A model generated the notes under the pieces. That model searched no databases. It was not told the DNA's origin and worked only from the letters and a program-made list of their open reading frames with translations. A stretch of DNA of 64,000 bases, taken from contig NZ_LT575476.1 in the NCBI RefSeq assembly GCF_900086655.1, forward strand, positions 3,073,869 through 3,137,868, given 5' to 3'. The stretch is from Paenibacillus tuaregi (GTDB lineage Bacteria; Bacillota; Bacilli; Paenibacillales; Paenibacillaceae). A program made the translations under genes and the position numbers. Positions 15,948 through 24,984 of the stretch are shown piece by piece. The stretch's first letter is position 1. Each line of letters starts with the position of its first letter.

Positions 15948-16436
15948 TCATCTTATTAGGGGTAAAAAAATCTCATCTACAATTTCAGCAATTGTGTCCT
16001 GTGACACAGGTTCATAGGTAATCAACACCTCATGTCTGACAAGATCAACAGGCAGCCTTGAAATTCGCAGGGTTATTTTTTCGCGCCTAACTTCTCCACG
16101 CTCTACTGCCCGATTCAGAATAGTTTGCATGGTACTGGTTCTTCGAAAACTGATCAGTTCAGATAAAGGGATACCTGTTAGAACAGACATTAATCCATTA
16201 ATCGTTTCTGGCCCAATTTGACGGAGCATTTCATTCAAACGATTCAGTACGATGATGACATCGCTTCGCAGATCGCCCGTATTAGGTACTTCGTTCGGCG
16301 GCGCCGGTAAAATTCTCTGAATTGCTGCCAAGACAAGCTCCTCGCGATTTGGCCAACGCCGATAAATAACCGGTTTACTTGTTTGTGCCCGAGCAGCAAC
16401 CCCTTCTATAGTTAGACTTGGAAAACCAACCTTAAT
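15948..16436 (-). pseudogene. TetR family regulator, 5'-truncated
   Basis: From about VGFPSLTIEGVAARAQTSKP the sequence is a normal TetR helix-turn-helix (with VIYRRWPNREELVLAAI) and runs to a natural end, EIVDEIFLPLIR. The first ~20-25 residues, including helix 1, are missing. Upstream of about 16431-16436 the reading frame continues only as antisense of the adjacent efflux gene remnant. No start codon with a ribosome site is available at the proper place. The join lies exactly where the divergent efflux remnant begins, so one deletion removed both 5' ends and the shared promoter. Confidence 0.8.
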
Positions 16437-17668
16437 CGCCCTCGGTATTGTTATTCCTATTTCTGGATGGGCACTTGATCGTTTTGGCGGTAAAAAGATA
16501 TGGATATTGGCTTTAAGTTTATTTTTCATTGGGTCTGTTTTATCAAGTTTGTCATGGAATGTGGGAAGTCTCATCGTCTTTAGAGTAGTTCAAGGAATGG
16601 GCGGTGGTTTGATGATGCCCATCATGCAGACCATGATTGTGCGGGCGGCTGGCGGAGTGAACTTAGGTAAATTAATGGCTATTGTGGGTTTACCTGTACT
16701 TATCGGGCCTATTCTTGGACCTGTATTAGGCGGGGTTATCATTAATTATCTTAACTGGCGTTGGATTTTTTATGTCAATCTTCCTATTTGTTTAATTGCT
16801 CTAATTCTAGCCGCATGGGGTTTACCCAAAGATAAAGTCACAAATCAGTCTCAAAAACTGGATATCCTCGGTTTATTCTTAGTATCACCTAGTATCGTGC
16901 TGATTATTTATGGGCTAACCAAAGTCAGCTCAGATCACGGCTTTTTTCAAAGCTCAGTCATCCTCCCTATTGTCATAGGAGTTTTATTTCTAATGGTCTT
17001 CTGCCTATATGCATTAAGAAAATCCCACAATCCCGTCATAGACATACGCATATTTAAAAGCACGTCCTTTACCGCATCTTCTTGTCTTTTGTTCTTATCA
17101 GGTCTGTCTTCATATGGTGGCATGTTATTATTACCTCTCTATTATCAACAGGTTCGCGGAGAGAGTGTTCTCGCTTCAGGGTTATTATTGATTCCTCAAG
17201 GTATAGGGATGTTATTGACGCGATCATTAGCAGGCAAACTTACAGATACAATTGGCTCTCGATGGATTGTGCTCTTCGGTGCTCTTCGGTACCCTTCTAA
17301 CCATACTCGGAACCCTCCCATTTGCCTTTTGCGGAACCCATACCAGTGAACTTCTGCTTGCCGTCGCCCTCGTTGTGCGTGGTGGAGGACTTGGAGGTGT
17401 TATGCTCCCTATTATGGCAACAGCTTATGAAGGATTAAGTAAGGAACAGGTCCCGCATGCCAGCAGCGCCACTCGGATTCTACAGCAAATCGGTGGAGCT
17501 TTTGGTGCTTCGGTGCTTGCCATCATCCTGCAAAATCAATTGACCTCTACATCTGTTATTAATATTTCGATGCGGAACACGGCTTTTAATCATACATTTA
17601 TGTGGACAGTCGGCTTCACTTTAATCTCACTTATTTTTATAGCCTTCTTGCCTAATAAAAAATCATAA
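16432..17668 (+). pseudogene. DHA2-type MFS efflux transporter, 5'-truncated and frameshifted
   Basis: The frame from 16432 reads IVIPISGWALDRFGGKK, conserved motif A at the end of TM2, then VVQGMGGGLMMPIMQ and GGVIINYLNWRWIFYVNLP. About 60 N-terminal residues (TM1 and most of TM2) are absent. A tandem copy of GCTCTTCGGT (ending near 17290) shifts the frame by one. Removing one copy restores WIVLFGTLLTILGTLPFAF and the remaining C-terminal helices to the stop at 17668. The transporter is therefore non-functional. It was evidently paired with the divergent tetR remnant. Confidence 0.88.
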
Positions 17669-17682
17669 TATAGTCCACCACA

Positions 17683-18483
17683 TCATTCCGCTATTCGGAT
17701 GAACAGGAGAATCACCAAGGCAAAGACAGCACTCAGGCCCGCAAAATAATCTGCACGGCTCAAGCTAAGTTGATGGTACGCCGTTCTTCCCCTGCCGTTG
17801 CCATAACCCCGTGCATCGATGGCCAGGGTCAGCTGTTCCGCGCGCTGAATCGTAGTGAAGAACAGGGGAATTAGAATCGGAATGTAGGCAAAAACACGTT
17901 TTGGCAGCCTGAGAGCTTGGACATCGTATCCCCTGGCCTTCTGGGCCAACAGAATCCGGTCCAGCTCCTGCATGATCGTTGGAATGAAACGAATCGCAAT
18001 CACAATCATTAAGGAGAATTGTTCCACAGGCACCTTCAATTTTGAGAGAGGCGCAAGCAGCTTCTCCAAGCCACGCGCCAAGGTCAAAGGCTTCGTTGTC
18101 AGCGTCAGCACAGAGGCGAGCAAGATCAGCAGAACTATGCGGACAACAAACTTCGCTCCATTCTGCAAGCCTTCCACGGTCACGTGGATGGCCCCCCATG
18201 AACAGATCACAGTGCCCTCTGTCACGAAAGCGTGATAGAAAAACGTAAACATCAGGATAAAAAGGATCGGTTTTAAGCCTCGGACGAACAACCGAAGCGG
18301 TATTTCCGACAAAATCATGAGGGCAACAACAAGGGCGGCCGCGAAGACATAACTCAGGAAGGAATCCAGCGTAAAGAAGCCCAGGATAATGACAAACAGG
18401 CTTGCGAGCTTGGTTCGCGGGTCCAACCGGTGCAGTATCGATCCTGTCTCTATATATTGTCCTAATAATATATTATTGGTCAT
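17683..18483 (-). CDS. ecfT: ECF transporter transmembrane component EcfT
   Basis: The scaffold subunit of an energy-coupling-factor vitamin importer, linking the two ATPases to the substrate-binding S component. The 266-residue protein has several hydrophobic segments and the two diagnostic coupling motifs, AQKARGYDV and AIDARGYGNGRGR. The ATG at 18483 (GGAG upstream) overlaps the end of ecfA2 by 11 bases, implying translational coupling. It is the last gene of the bioY operon. Confidence 0.95.
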   Translation of the reverse strand: MTNNILLGQYIETGSILHRLDPRTKLASLFVIILGFFTLDSFLSYVFAAALVVALMILSEIPLRLFVRGLKPILFILMFTFFYHAFVTEGTVICSWGAIHVTVEGLQNGAKFVVRIVLLILLASVLTLTTKPLTLARGLEKLLAPLSKLKVPVEQFSLMIVIAIRFIPTIMQELDRILLAQKARGYDVQALRLPKRVFAYIPILIPLFFTTIQRAEQLTLAIDARGYGNGRGRTAYHQLSLSRADYFAGLSAVFALVILLFIRIAE

Positions 18484-19333
18484 ATGTATTTCTCCGGTCG
18501 TTCCAAATGGGTAATATCCTGGTAAAAATGTCCTGCTCCCGGCAGCTTTCGACCTCAATAGTTCTGCCCGTTAGCTCTTCAAGCAGCTTCAGCAGCGATA
18601 TCGGCTCCGGAAGAGGCAGTCCGGCCTTCTCCAGCAGTTCGGCCCGTTGAAGAAACAAAGTGCGGGCGTCCAGATGCTCCAAAAGCTTGCCTTCGTGGAA
18701 GAGCATCACCTCGTCCGAGTAGTCAGCCACATCGCCGATATGGTGAGAGACGAACAGAATGGTGCGTCCCTCCTGCTGCTGCCAGGTCTTGAACATGCGC
18801 AGCAGCGCAGCCCGGCTCTGAGGGTCAAGGCCGACGGTAGGTTCATCCAGGATGAGCACCTTAGGGTTCATCAGCAGCACCGAAGCGATGGCGATTCGTC
18901 TTCGCTGTCCCCCGCTTAATTGAAAAGGGGCGTACTGCAGAATCTCTTGACTTAGCCCGACCTGGGGAAGGATCTGATGGATTGCCTCTGTAATCTGACT
19001 AGGGGAATAACCCCGAATCTTGGGGGCAAAAGCAAGCTCTTTATACACCGTCGTTTCAAAGATTTGATGCTCCGGAAACTGAAATACGAAACCGATATCC
19101 GGATTCACTTGAATGAATCCTTTACGGTCAGTCGGCACAGGCTGCTCATTAATCCTAATTTCCCCTTGAATATCTGGTATCAGCCCTTTCAACACTTTCA
19201 CAAATGTGGATTTGCCAGCCCCGGTCTGTCCAATGATCGAGATCCACCGGTTATCATGGATGGTGCAGCTGATATCCTTCAGAACACTCTTGCCTGCGAG
19301 GTTCACACTCACATGGTTTAGCTCGAGGACCAT
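18473..19333 (-). CDS. ecfA2: ECF transporter ATPase EcfA2
   Basis: The second ATP-binding subunit of the ECF module. It has Walker A GQTGAGKST, Q-loop FVFQFPEHQIFETT, signature LSGGQRRR, Walker B VLILDEPTVGLDPQ and a switch His in FVSHHI. The C-terminal ~70 residues carry the extension typical of EcfA proteins. It overlaps ecfA1 by 16 bases. I use the ATG at 19333; a TTG at 19357 is also possible. Confidence 0.93.
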   Translation of the reverse strand: MVLELNHVSVNLAGKSVLKDISCTIHDNRWISIIGQTGAGKSTFVKVLKGLIPDIQGEIRINEQPVPTDRKGFIQVNPDIGFVFQFPEHQIFETTVYKELAFAPKIRGYSPSQITEAIHQILPQVGLSQEILQYAPFQLSGGQRRRIAIASVLLMNPKVLILDEPTVGLDPQSRAALLRMFKTWQQQEGRTILFVSHHIGDVADYSDEVMLFHEGKLLEHLDARTLFLQRAELLEKAGLPLPEPISLLKLLEELTGRTIEVESCREQDIFTRILPIWNDRRNTYDQ

Positions 19334-20118
19334 TGGGAACGAATCATCTCCTTCCAATTGGCCATCAATGATGACTTGAGACCAAGCTTCTTATGCAGTC
19401 TTACGGCAAAAGGGGCTTCTAATTGATAATCCTCCAGAGATACGTTTTCAAAAAAATGGAGCGGGTCCCCATCGAACTCAATTCGTCCGTCCTGAATAAG
19501 AAGTACGCGCTGCACATGCAGTACCTCCTCCATGTGATGGGTAATGTGAATCACCGTCATACCCTGACGGTGGAGCTCATGCATCATGGACATGATTTCT
19601 TCGCGCCCCTGAGGATCAAGCATGGACGTGGCTTCATCAAAAATAATGCATTCCGGCCGCATCGCCAAGATCGAGGCAATCGCAACTCGCTGCTTTTGAC
19701 CGCCGGACAGCTCATGGGGCAACGCATGCATATATTCTTCCATGTGAACCGCCCGCAGAACATGCTGCAAACGGGCTGCCATCTCCTCTCTAGGCACCCG
19801 GATATTCTCCATGCCAAACAGCACCTCATCCATCACAGTGGTGGTGATGAACTGGTCCTCCGGGTTCTGGAATATCAAGCCGATCCTCTTATAGATTTCT
19901 GCAAGATCCGCAGGTTTTGAGGTGTCCAAATGCTTAAACCGCACATGGCCTTCCTTCGGTAGAATCAGACCATTCATCAGCCGCGCCAGCGTGGACTTCC
20001 CACAACCGTTAGGACCAATAATGGCAACAAATTCACCCGGCTGAATAGTAAAGCTCATGTTGTCGATAAGGGGATGCCCTTTTTTATAATAATAATGGAC
20101 CTGGTTGAATGTTAACAT
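19318..20118 (-). CDS. ecfA1: ECF transporter ATPase EcfA1
   Basis: The first ATP-binding subunit, 266 residues. It has Walker A GPNGCGKST, FQNPEDQFITTTV (typical EcfA Q-loop), signature LSGGQKQR, Walker B CIIFDEATSMLDPQG and HITHHMEE. It pairs with EcfA2. AGAGGAGCG lies 8 bases before the ATG. In many Firmicutes ecfA1A2T follow the ribosomal protein operon; here the set sits in a biotin operon instead, so it may be dedicated to BioY or be a second copy. Confidence 0.93.
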   Translation of the reverse strand: MLTFNQVHYYYKKGHPLIDNMSFTIQPGEFVAIIGPNGCGKSTLARLMNGLILPKEGHVRFKHLDTSKPADLAEIYKRIGLIFQNPEDQFITTTVMDEVLFGMENIRVPREEMAARLQHVLRAVHMEEYMHALPHELSGGQKQRVAIASILAMRPECIIFDEATSMLDPQGREEIMSMMHELHRQGMTVIHITHHMEEVLHVQRVLLIQDGRIEFDGDPLHFFENVSLEDYQLEAPFAVRLHKKLGLKSSLMANWKEMIRSQWSSS

Positions 20119-20132
20119 TGATTAACGCTCCT

Positions 20133-20939
20133 CTAACGCTTCCAAGCCGAGAAGAACGACTCCGCGCCGTCTTCCGAGAAGACAGGACTCGGCTTCTGCC
20201 ACAGGGTGATCTTGCGCCCATTCACCCCGAATACTTCACCTGTCAGCTCCGGGTCCGGCTGATCCAGCAGATCGCCAACGAACCGGGCAACATCCTCGGC
20301 GCTCCCCACCTTCCAGAACTCGGGAAACGGCTCTTGGCGTCTGGCGTATTTATCGGCAAGATGCTCAATCACAGGCCTGGTCATATCCGTTAAAGCTGCC
20401 GGTGCTATGCCGTTCACCCTTATGAGGCTGCCCCGCAGCTCGGCAGCCAGTGTCCAGACCATGCCAAGGAGACCCGCCTTCGCAGCACTGTAATTCAACT
20501 GACCTGCGGAACCGCTAAGTCCGGCTGTCGAGGTCATTAGGAGGATATCGCCGCCCCCCTCCGTCATGTAGGGCAGAACCCGTTGAACACAGTAAAACGC
20601 GCCGTTTAAATGCACATCTAGGACGGAGTGCCAATCTTCATCGGTCATCTCCACACATTTCCGGTCACGCAAATTACCGGCATTGTGGATCAGCACATCA
20701 ATAGAACCATACTTGGCTGTACCATATTCCACCATTCGGGTAACCTCCGAGGGGTCCGCGATATTAGCGCAGATACCCACCGCTATGCCACCCGCTTGAC
20801 GGATTTCATGTACAAGGCTGTCGATTAACTCCGGCTTGGTGCCGTTAACGATCAGCCGGTAACCTTTTCGTGCGAGTTCAAGAGCGATACTGCGCCCTAT
20901 TCCCCGGGTGGCCCCGGTGATCAAAGCTGATCTAGCCAT
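20133..20939 (-). CDS. SDR oxidoreductase, FabG-like
   Basis: A 268-residue NADPH-type reductase. It has TGATRGIG, HNAGN, the catalytic Ser in TSTAGLSG and YSAAK. By family it would reduce 3-oxoacyl-thioesters (FabG/PhaB type). It overlaps the hotdog gene by 19 bases, placing it firmly in the operon with acyl-CoA ligase, thiolase and two hydratase-like proteins, where a 3-oxoacyl reductase step would be expected. The C-terminal tail of about 25 residues extends past the usual SDR end. Confidence 0.85.
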   Translation of the reverse strand: MARSALITGATRGIGRSIALELARKGYRLIVNGTKPELIDSLVHEIRQAGGIAVGICANIADPSEVTRMVEYGTAKYGSIDVLIHNAGNLRDRKCVEMTDEDWHSVLDVHLNGAFYCVQRVLPYMTEGGGDILLMTSTAGLSGSAGQLNYSAAKAGLLGMVWTLAAELRGSLIRVNGIAPAALTDMTRPVIEHLADKYARRQEPFPEFWKVGSAEDVARFVGDLLDQPDPELTGEVFGVNGRKITLWQKPSPVFSEDGAESFFSAWKR

Positions 20940-21280
20940 GTTACTCCCTCTTTCACCGTAAGAGTTCCCGTCGCAATCCGCTCGCCATCCTCTGTCGTCA
21001 CTGTAACCAGGACGCTCCCGCCTTGCTCTTCATACACAAAATCGACAGCTGTATCAACGGGTAACGGCGCCTGAAATCTCATGCCGCAGCTCTGAATCCA
21101 TTTTCCCTTATGCTCCTTGGCGTAAATGGACTGGGCCAATCCCATGATATACATCCCATGGGCAATAGGCCGCTTGTAGCCCGCTCTCTGCGCGGCCTCG
21201 TCATCCAGATGAATGTCCGCCATATCCTTGGAGGCGGCCGCATACCTTCGAATATCTTCTGCCGTGATTTGTTTTCTCAT
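20921..21280 (-). CDS. MaoC-like (R)-hydratase/dehydratase subunit
   Basis: A 119-residue single hotdog domain. AAASKDMADIHLDDEAAQ and the following RPIAHGM reproduce the MaoC hydratase 2 motif, with the catalytic Asp and His in the DIH triplet. It would hydrate enoyl-thioesters or dehydrate 3-hydroxyacyl-thioesters. The partner at 21287 lacks this motif, which suggests a heterodimer like the mycobacterial HadAB/HadBC pairs. Confidence 0.85.
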   Translation of the reverse strand: MRKQITAEDIRRYAAASKDMADIHLDDEAAQRAGYKRPIAHGMYIMGLAQSIYAKEHKGKWIQSCGMRFQAPLPVDTAVDFVYEEQGGSVLVTVTTEDGERIATGTLTVKEGVTWLDQL

Positions 21281-21286
21281 ATCTTC

Positions 21287-21658
21287 TCACCCGCCTGAAA
21301 TTAATACCGTTTCCGCTGTAACGATAAGGCTGCCGGAACACGAACAGACCAGAGTATGAGTATACAAAGTCAGCTCCCCTTGTCTGCCTCTTTTTGTCTC
21401 CACCTTGGTCAGGATCAGCTCACAATCCAAGGTCATGCCTGACACGATCGGTGCCTGATACTCGAAACGCTGCGATCCATGAATCCAAGTCCTCTCAGTG
21501 TCGATCCATGGAGCATCATCAATCTTCCAGAAAATAACGGGCATGGTGGGCGGAGCAGTCAGAACACCGCCTTGGGTGCGTAAAGGCGCGTCAATGCTGT
21601 TTGCGAATTGGGTTATTAACGAATCCGTGACATGTACACGGAATTTCACTATCTTCAT
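21287..21658 (-). CDS. Hotdog-fold MaoC N-terminal-type subunit (FAS1_DH-like)
   Basis: A 123-residue protein with the layout of the non-catalytic hotdog half found in HadA/HadC and MaoC-N proteins. It includes TAPPTMPVIFW, then WIHGSQRFEYQAPIVSGMTLDCELILTKVETKRGRQG and a final beta strand. It has no D-x-x-H catalytic pair. It probably complements the catalytic subunit encoded immediately downstream. The start overlaps the thiolase stop (ATGA). Confidence 0.75.
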   Translation of the reverse strand: MKIVKFRVHVTDSLITQFANSIDAPLRTQGGVLTAPPTMPVIFWKIDDAPWIDTERTWIHGSQRFEYQAPIVSGMTLDCELILTKVETKRGRQGELTLYTHTLVCSCSGSLIVTAETVLISGG

Positions 21659-22806
21659 TCAGCAGCCTCCACAAGGGTGGCCAGGCCCATGCCACCGCCT
21701 ATGCCGAGGGCAGCAAGCCCAATACGGTATGGCTGCTGCAGCATTTCGGAGTAGAGGCGCGTCATTAAGACAGCGCCCGATGCGCCGTAGGGATGCCCGA
21801 GCGCCAGTGCCCCGCCCCCGCGGTTCACCTTATCCACCGGAATCCGGAGCTCTCTTAATGAGGCGAGCACTTGGGCGGCAAAAGCTTCATTGAACTCTAC
21901 GACATCCAAATCGTCCACCGAAAGCTGCTGACGGCGAAGCAACCGCTGAACCGCTGGAACCGGGCCAATCCCCAAGTACTCTGGGTCGACTCCCGCTGCC
22001 TGGGCATCGACTACACGAAGGACCGGCCGAAGCTTAAGCTCCTGGCATTTCCGTCTGGACATGATGAGCACGATCGCCGCTCCGTCATTGAGTGGACAAG
22101 CATTCCCGGCAGTTACCGTGCCCTCCTCCATGAAAATCGGCCGAAGCTGGTGCAGCTTCTCCAGGCTCGTATCTGTCCGCGGACACTCATCTTCGTGCAC
22201 CCACTTTCCATTCGCCTGAAGAGGCACAATCTCCTGTTCGAAACGCCCTGATTGCTGGGAATGAACGGCCTTCTGATGGCTCTCAAGGGTGTAGAGGTCC
22301 TGATCCTCACGGGAAACCGCAAATTTACGGGCCACATTCTCGGCCGCAATTCCCATGTCAGGGTCCCCATAGGATGCGGGCGTGAAATGGGCTCGTGTGT
22401 ACAGCTGCGGCGTACCGGCCAAGCTCTGCGGCTTGTACATCTTCCAAGGTGCACGGCTTGTGCTCTCAACGCCTCCCGCCAGGTACACCTCGCCGGCCCC
22501 GCTCTGGATGAGCCGGGCCGCGATATTAATGGCCTCCAGGCCGGAGCCGCACTGCCGGTCAACCGTCACCCCCGGCACCGTTACGGGAAGCCCGGCTTCC
22601 AGTGCCGCCACCCGGGCGATATTGCCGCCAGGACCCACGACATTGCCGATGATAACATCATCAATCATGTCCAGCGGCAGCTGGGTTTCTGCGGCAATGT
22701 GCCGGATTAGCGGTGCCAGCAATCCTTCCGGTTCGAGCGTGCTTAAGTGCCCACCCAATCTGCCGATAGGTGTTCGTTTCGCTATGACAATGACCGCTTC
22801 GGTCAT
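21655..22806 (-). CDS. yhfS: Thiolase family protein (acetyl-CoA acyltransferase-like)
   Basis: A 383-residue thiolase. The acylated nucleophile is in VDRQCGSGLEAI, the oxyanion motif is NEAFA, and the His motif is GGGALALGHPYGASGA. The second catalytic Cys of the usual CxG motif is absent: the C-terminal signature reads ALGIGGGMG where CIGGG is expected (GGC for TGC). It condenses or cleaves 3-oxoacyl-CoA by family; the loss may change activity. It corresponds in position to yhfS of the Bacillus subtilis yhfU-yhfT-yhfS cluster, which is assigned to the BirA regulon. Confidence 0.88.
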   Translation of the reverse strand: MTEAVIVIAKRTPIGRLGGHLSTLEPEGLLAPLIRHIAAETQLPLDMIDDVIIGNVVGPGGNIARVAALEAGLPVTVPGVTVDRQCGSGLEAINIAARLIQSGAGEVYLAGGVESTSRAPWKMYKPQSLAGTPQLYTRAHFTPASYGDPDMGIAAENVARKFAVSREDQDLYTLESHQKAVHSQQSGRFEQEIVPLQANGKWVHEDECPRTDTSLEKLHQLRPIFMEEGTVTAGNACPLNDGAAIVLIMSRRKCQELKLRPVLRVVDAQAAGVDPEYLGIGPVPAVQRLLRRQQLSVDDLDVVEFNEAFAAQVLASLRELRIPVDKVNRGGGALALGHPYGASGAVLMTRLYSEMLQQPYRIGLAALGIGGGMGLATLVEAAE

Positions 22807-22810
22807 AACC

Positions 22811-24334
22811 TCACCCTTTCACCATTTGCTTCATCACATAACGGGAGATTTTGCCGCTGCTTGTATAAGTGAACTCATCCACGGTAATGATCTGCCTTGG
22901 TGCTTTATACGCGGCCAGATAACGGCGGCAGTAGCTTTTTATTTCTTCAAGGCTGAGACGTCCCTCTCCTCTCCACTTGACGAGCGCGGTAATTTTCTCC
23001 CCCCAGTAGTCATCCGGTACACCTAACACCATTACCTCCTGGATATCAGGCAGCTGTTGGAGAACGGCTTCCACTTCCTCGGGAAATACATTCAGTCCCC
23101 CGGTGATCATTCGATTTTTGGAACGGCCGGCCAGATGCAAATAACCATCCTCGTCCAAAGACGCATAGTCGCCCAGTTCGAGCCATCCGTCCCGGAAAAC
23201 GGCGGCGGTCTCTTCAGGCCGTTGATAATATCCCAGGAACATCATCGGGCTGCGGATATACAGCTGCCCAACCACGCCTATAGGAACCTCGCTAAACTGC
23301 TCGTCCCGGATGGAGACCTCAACACCTGGAAAGGCCCTGCCCACCGCCCCTGGCTTAATATCGTCATAAACATCCATATAACTGATATAGCTCGCTTCAG
23401 ATGAACCATAGTATTCATACAGCCTGGCCTCGCAAAATACCTTCTTGCAGGCTTCCTTTGAGGCTTCGGTCCATTTTCCGCCTGAGCTGATTATGGCCTG
23501 AATGTTCGTTGAACCTGATTTGGCCAGCCGCAGCATAGCTTCAATCATCGTTGGAACCACGAACAGAATCATGTCCGGAACACGCTCACACAGCCGGAGG
23601 ACCTCGTCCGCCTCAAACTGCGGGACAATGTGAAAAGTTGCTCCGCTGTATAGGCTCTGCATCAATGCAAACAGGGACAGCGAGTGAACAAACGGCCCCG
23701 GCGCTGTAATGTGCTCCATTCGACTCAGCCGGAAGGCTTCTTCGGTTGCTCTAAAGCTTGAAATCCAGGAGGCATGCGAGCGCATGAACCCCTTAGGCAA
23801 CCCCGTTGTGCCTGATGTAAAGCCGATAAACAGCAGTTCATTCGCAGGCTCCATTTCGGTTTCGGGGGTGAACCGGGCCAGCCAGCTGTCATACGAGCCC
23901 GTGCCTGCGTGATCAGCAGAAAAAGTGAGAACTATGCTCTCACTCTTCAGTATATTTAATCTATCCGCCAAGGAAGCTTCTGTAAAGATAATGCCCGGTT
24001 TGCACTGATGAAGTACAGCATGAACTTCTCTCGAACTCCATTTCGGGTCCAAAGGTACCGGTACACATCCGGCATAAATGGTCCCTAGGAAAACCTCTAC
24101 GAATTCGACCCGGTTCGTGGATAAGATTGCAACCTTGTCCCGGTTTATCCCCGCCTGCTTCAGCCCTTGAGCGATTCTTTTGATTCGCTCGGCTAAATCT
24201 GAGTAGGTAAGATTGCCCTGGCTGTGGGACAAGGCTGCCAAGCCCGGCCTATCGGCTGCCTGGCGGAGGATATAGGAGACGACATTTAGATTCAGATCCG
24301 GATTCTCACCAGACTGTCTCATATATGTATCCAT
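22811..24334 (-). CDS. yhfT: Class I AMP-forming acyl-CoA synthetase
   Basis: A 507-residue ligase activating a carboxylic acid with ATP and CoA. It has the P-loop FTSGTTGLPKG, YGSSEASYISY, the adenylate motif GWLELGDYASLDEDGYLHLAGR and the catalytic Lys in SSGKISRYVMK. It overlaps the bioY stop (TAATG). Placed between bioY and a thiolase behind a BirA-type operator, it matches YhfT of Bacillus. The substrate may be pimelate or a longer acid but is not shown by the sequence. Confidence 0.88.
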   Translation of the reverse strand: MDTYMRQSGENPDLNLNVVSYILRQAADRPGLAALSHSQGNLTYSDLAERIKRIAQGLKQAGINRDKVAILSTNRVEFVEVFLGTIYAGCVPVPLDPKWSSREVHAVLHQCKPGIIFTEASLADRLNILKSESIVLTFSADHAGTGSYDSWLARFTPETEMEPANELLFIGFTSGTTGLPKGFMRSHASWISSFRATEEAFRLSRMEHITAPGPFVHSLSLFALMQSLYSGATFHIVPQFEADEVLRLCERVPDMILFVVPTMIEAMLRLAKSGSTNIQAIISSGGKWTEASKEACKKVFCEARLYEYYGSSEASYISYMDVYDDIKPGAVGRAFPGVEVSIRDEQFSEVPIGVVGQLYIRSPMMFLGYYQRPEETAAVFRDGWLELGDYASLDEDGYLHLAGRSKNRMITGGLNVFPEEVEAVLQQLPDIQEVMVLGVPDDYWGEKITALVKWRGEGRLSLEEIKSYCRRYLAAYKAPRQIITVDEFTYTSSGKISRYVMKQMVKG

Positions 24335-24891
24335 TAAGAGTTGTTCACCTTATCCTCGATAGGGCTGATCGCTTTAAGCTGCACCGCAATGACCGCTGCA
24401 ATAATTGCTTTAATACAATCCCCAGGCAGAAACGCGGCTGCTTTCACCAACCCCACCCAGATCGGTGTATGTGTAATCAGGGCCATGATTGGTGCACCGA
24501 TCAAGCTCACCAGCACTGCACCAAAGATAATATTGATCACTACCAGTTTCCATACTCTTAGCGCTGGCCATACCTTCTCCGTTAATGCGCCGATACAGTA
24601 AGCGGCTAACAGCCAGCTTAATAAGTATCCTACAGTAGGTCCGGCTAGGACAGAAAGCCCGCCGCGTCCTCCCGACAGAATCGGCAGTCCTAAAGCTACC
24701 AACACAATAAATAGAATGATACTGAGAGTAGCCGTCTTCCTGCCCAAAAAGCATCCGGCCAGCATAACCCCCATAGTCTGAGCGGTGATAGGCACGGGAA
24801 TAAATCCTAACGGGATGGGCGGGATCATGCCTAGTACCGCTATGAATGCCGCAAATAACGCGGCAAGCACCATTTCTTTAGTTCTCAACAC
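24334..24891 (-). CDS. bioY: Biotin ECF transporter S component BioY
   Basis: A 185-residue membrane protein that captures biotin. It shows the family signatures GFIPVPITAQTMGVMLAG, GLPILSGGRGGLSVLAGPTVGYLLS and FLPGDCIKAIIAA. It is the first gene of the operon, directly downstream of the BirA-type operator, and the operon ends with ecfA1A2T, so a complete biotin ECF importer is encoded. Confidence 0.97.
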   Translation of the reverse strand: MLRTKEMVLAALFAAFIAVLGMIPPIPLGFIPVPITAQTMGVMLAGCFLGRKTATLSIILFIVLVALGLPILSGGRGGLSVLAGPTVGYLLSWLLAAYCIGALTEKVWPALRVWKLVVINIIFGAVLVSLIGAPIMALITHTPIWVGLVKAAAFLPGDCIKAIIAAVIAVQLKAISPIEDKVNNS

Positions 24892-24955
24892 AAATTACCT
24901 CCGCAATAGATCATATCTATGATTTACTATTAGTGTCGACATCTAACGTAAAGTC

Positions 24956-24984
24956 ATTATATCTTTGCGCCCTCTTATTGTAAA
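24956..24984 (-). promoter_or_regulatory. Sigma-A promoter of the biotin operon
   Basis: TTTACA (24979-24984) and TATAAT (24956-24961) on the minus strand, spaced 17 bp. The -35 element lies within the proximal arm of the BirA-type palindrome. Confidence 0.85.

Noticed and set aside
15611-16021. 136-codon open frame on the plus strand
   Set aside because: No ribosome site, no recognisable motif, and it overlaps the tetR remnant antisense.
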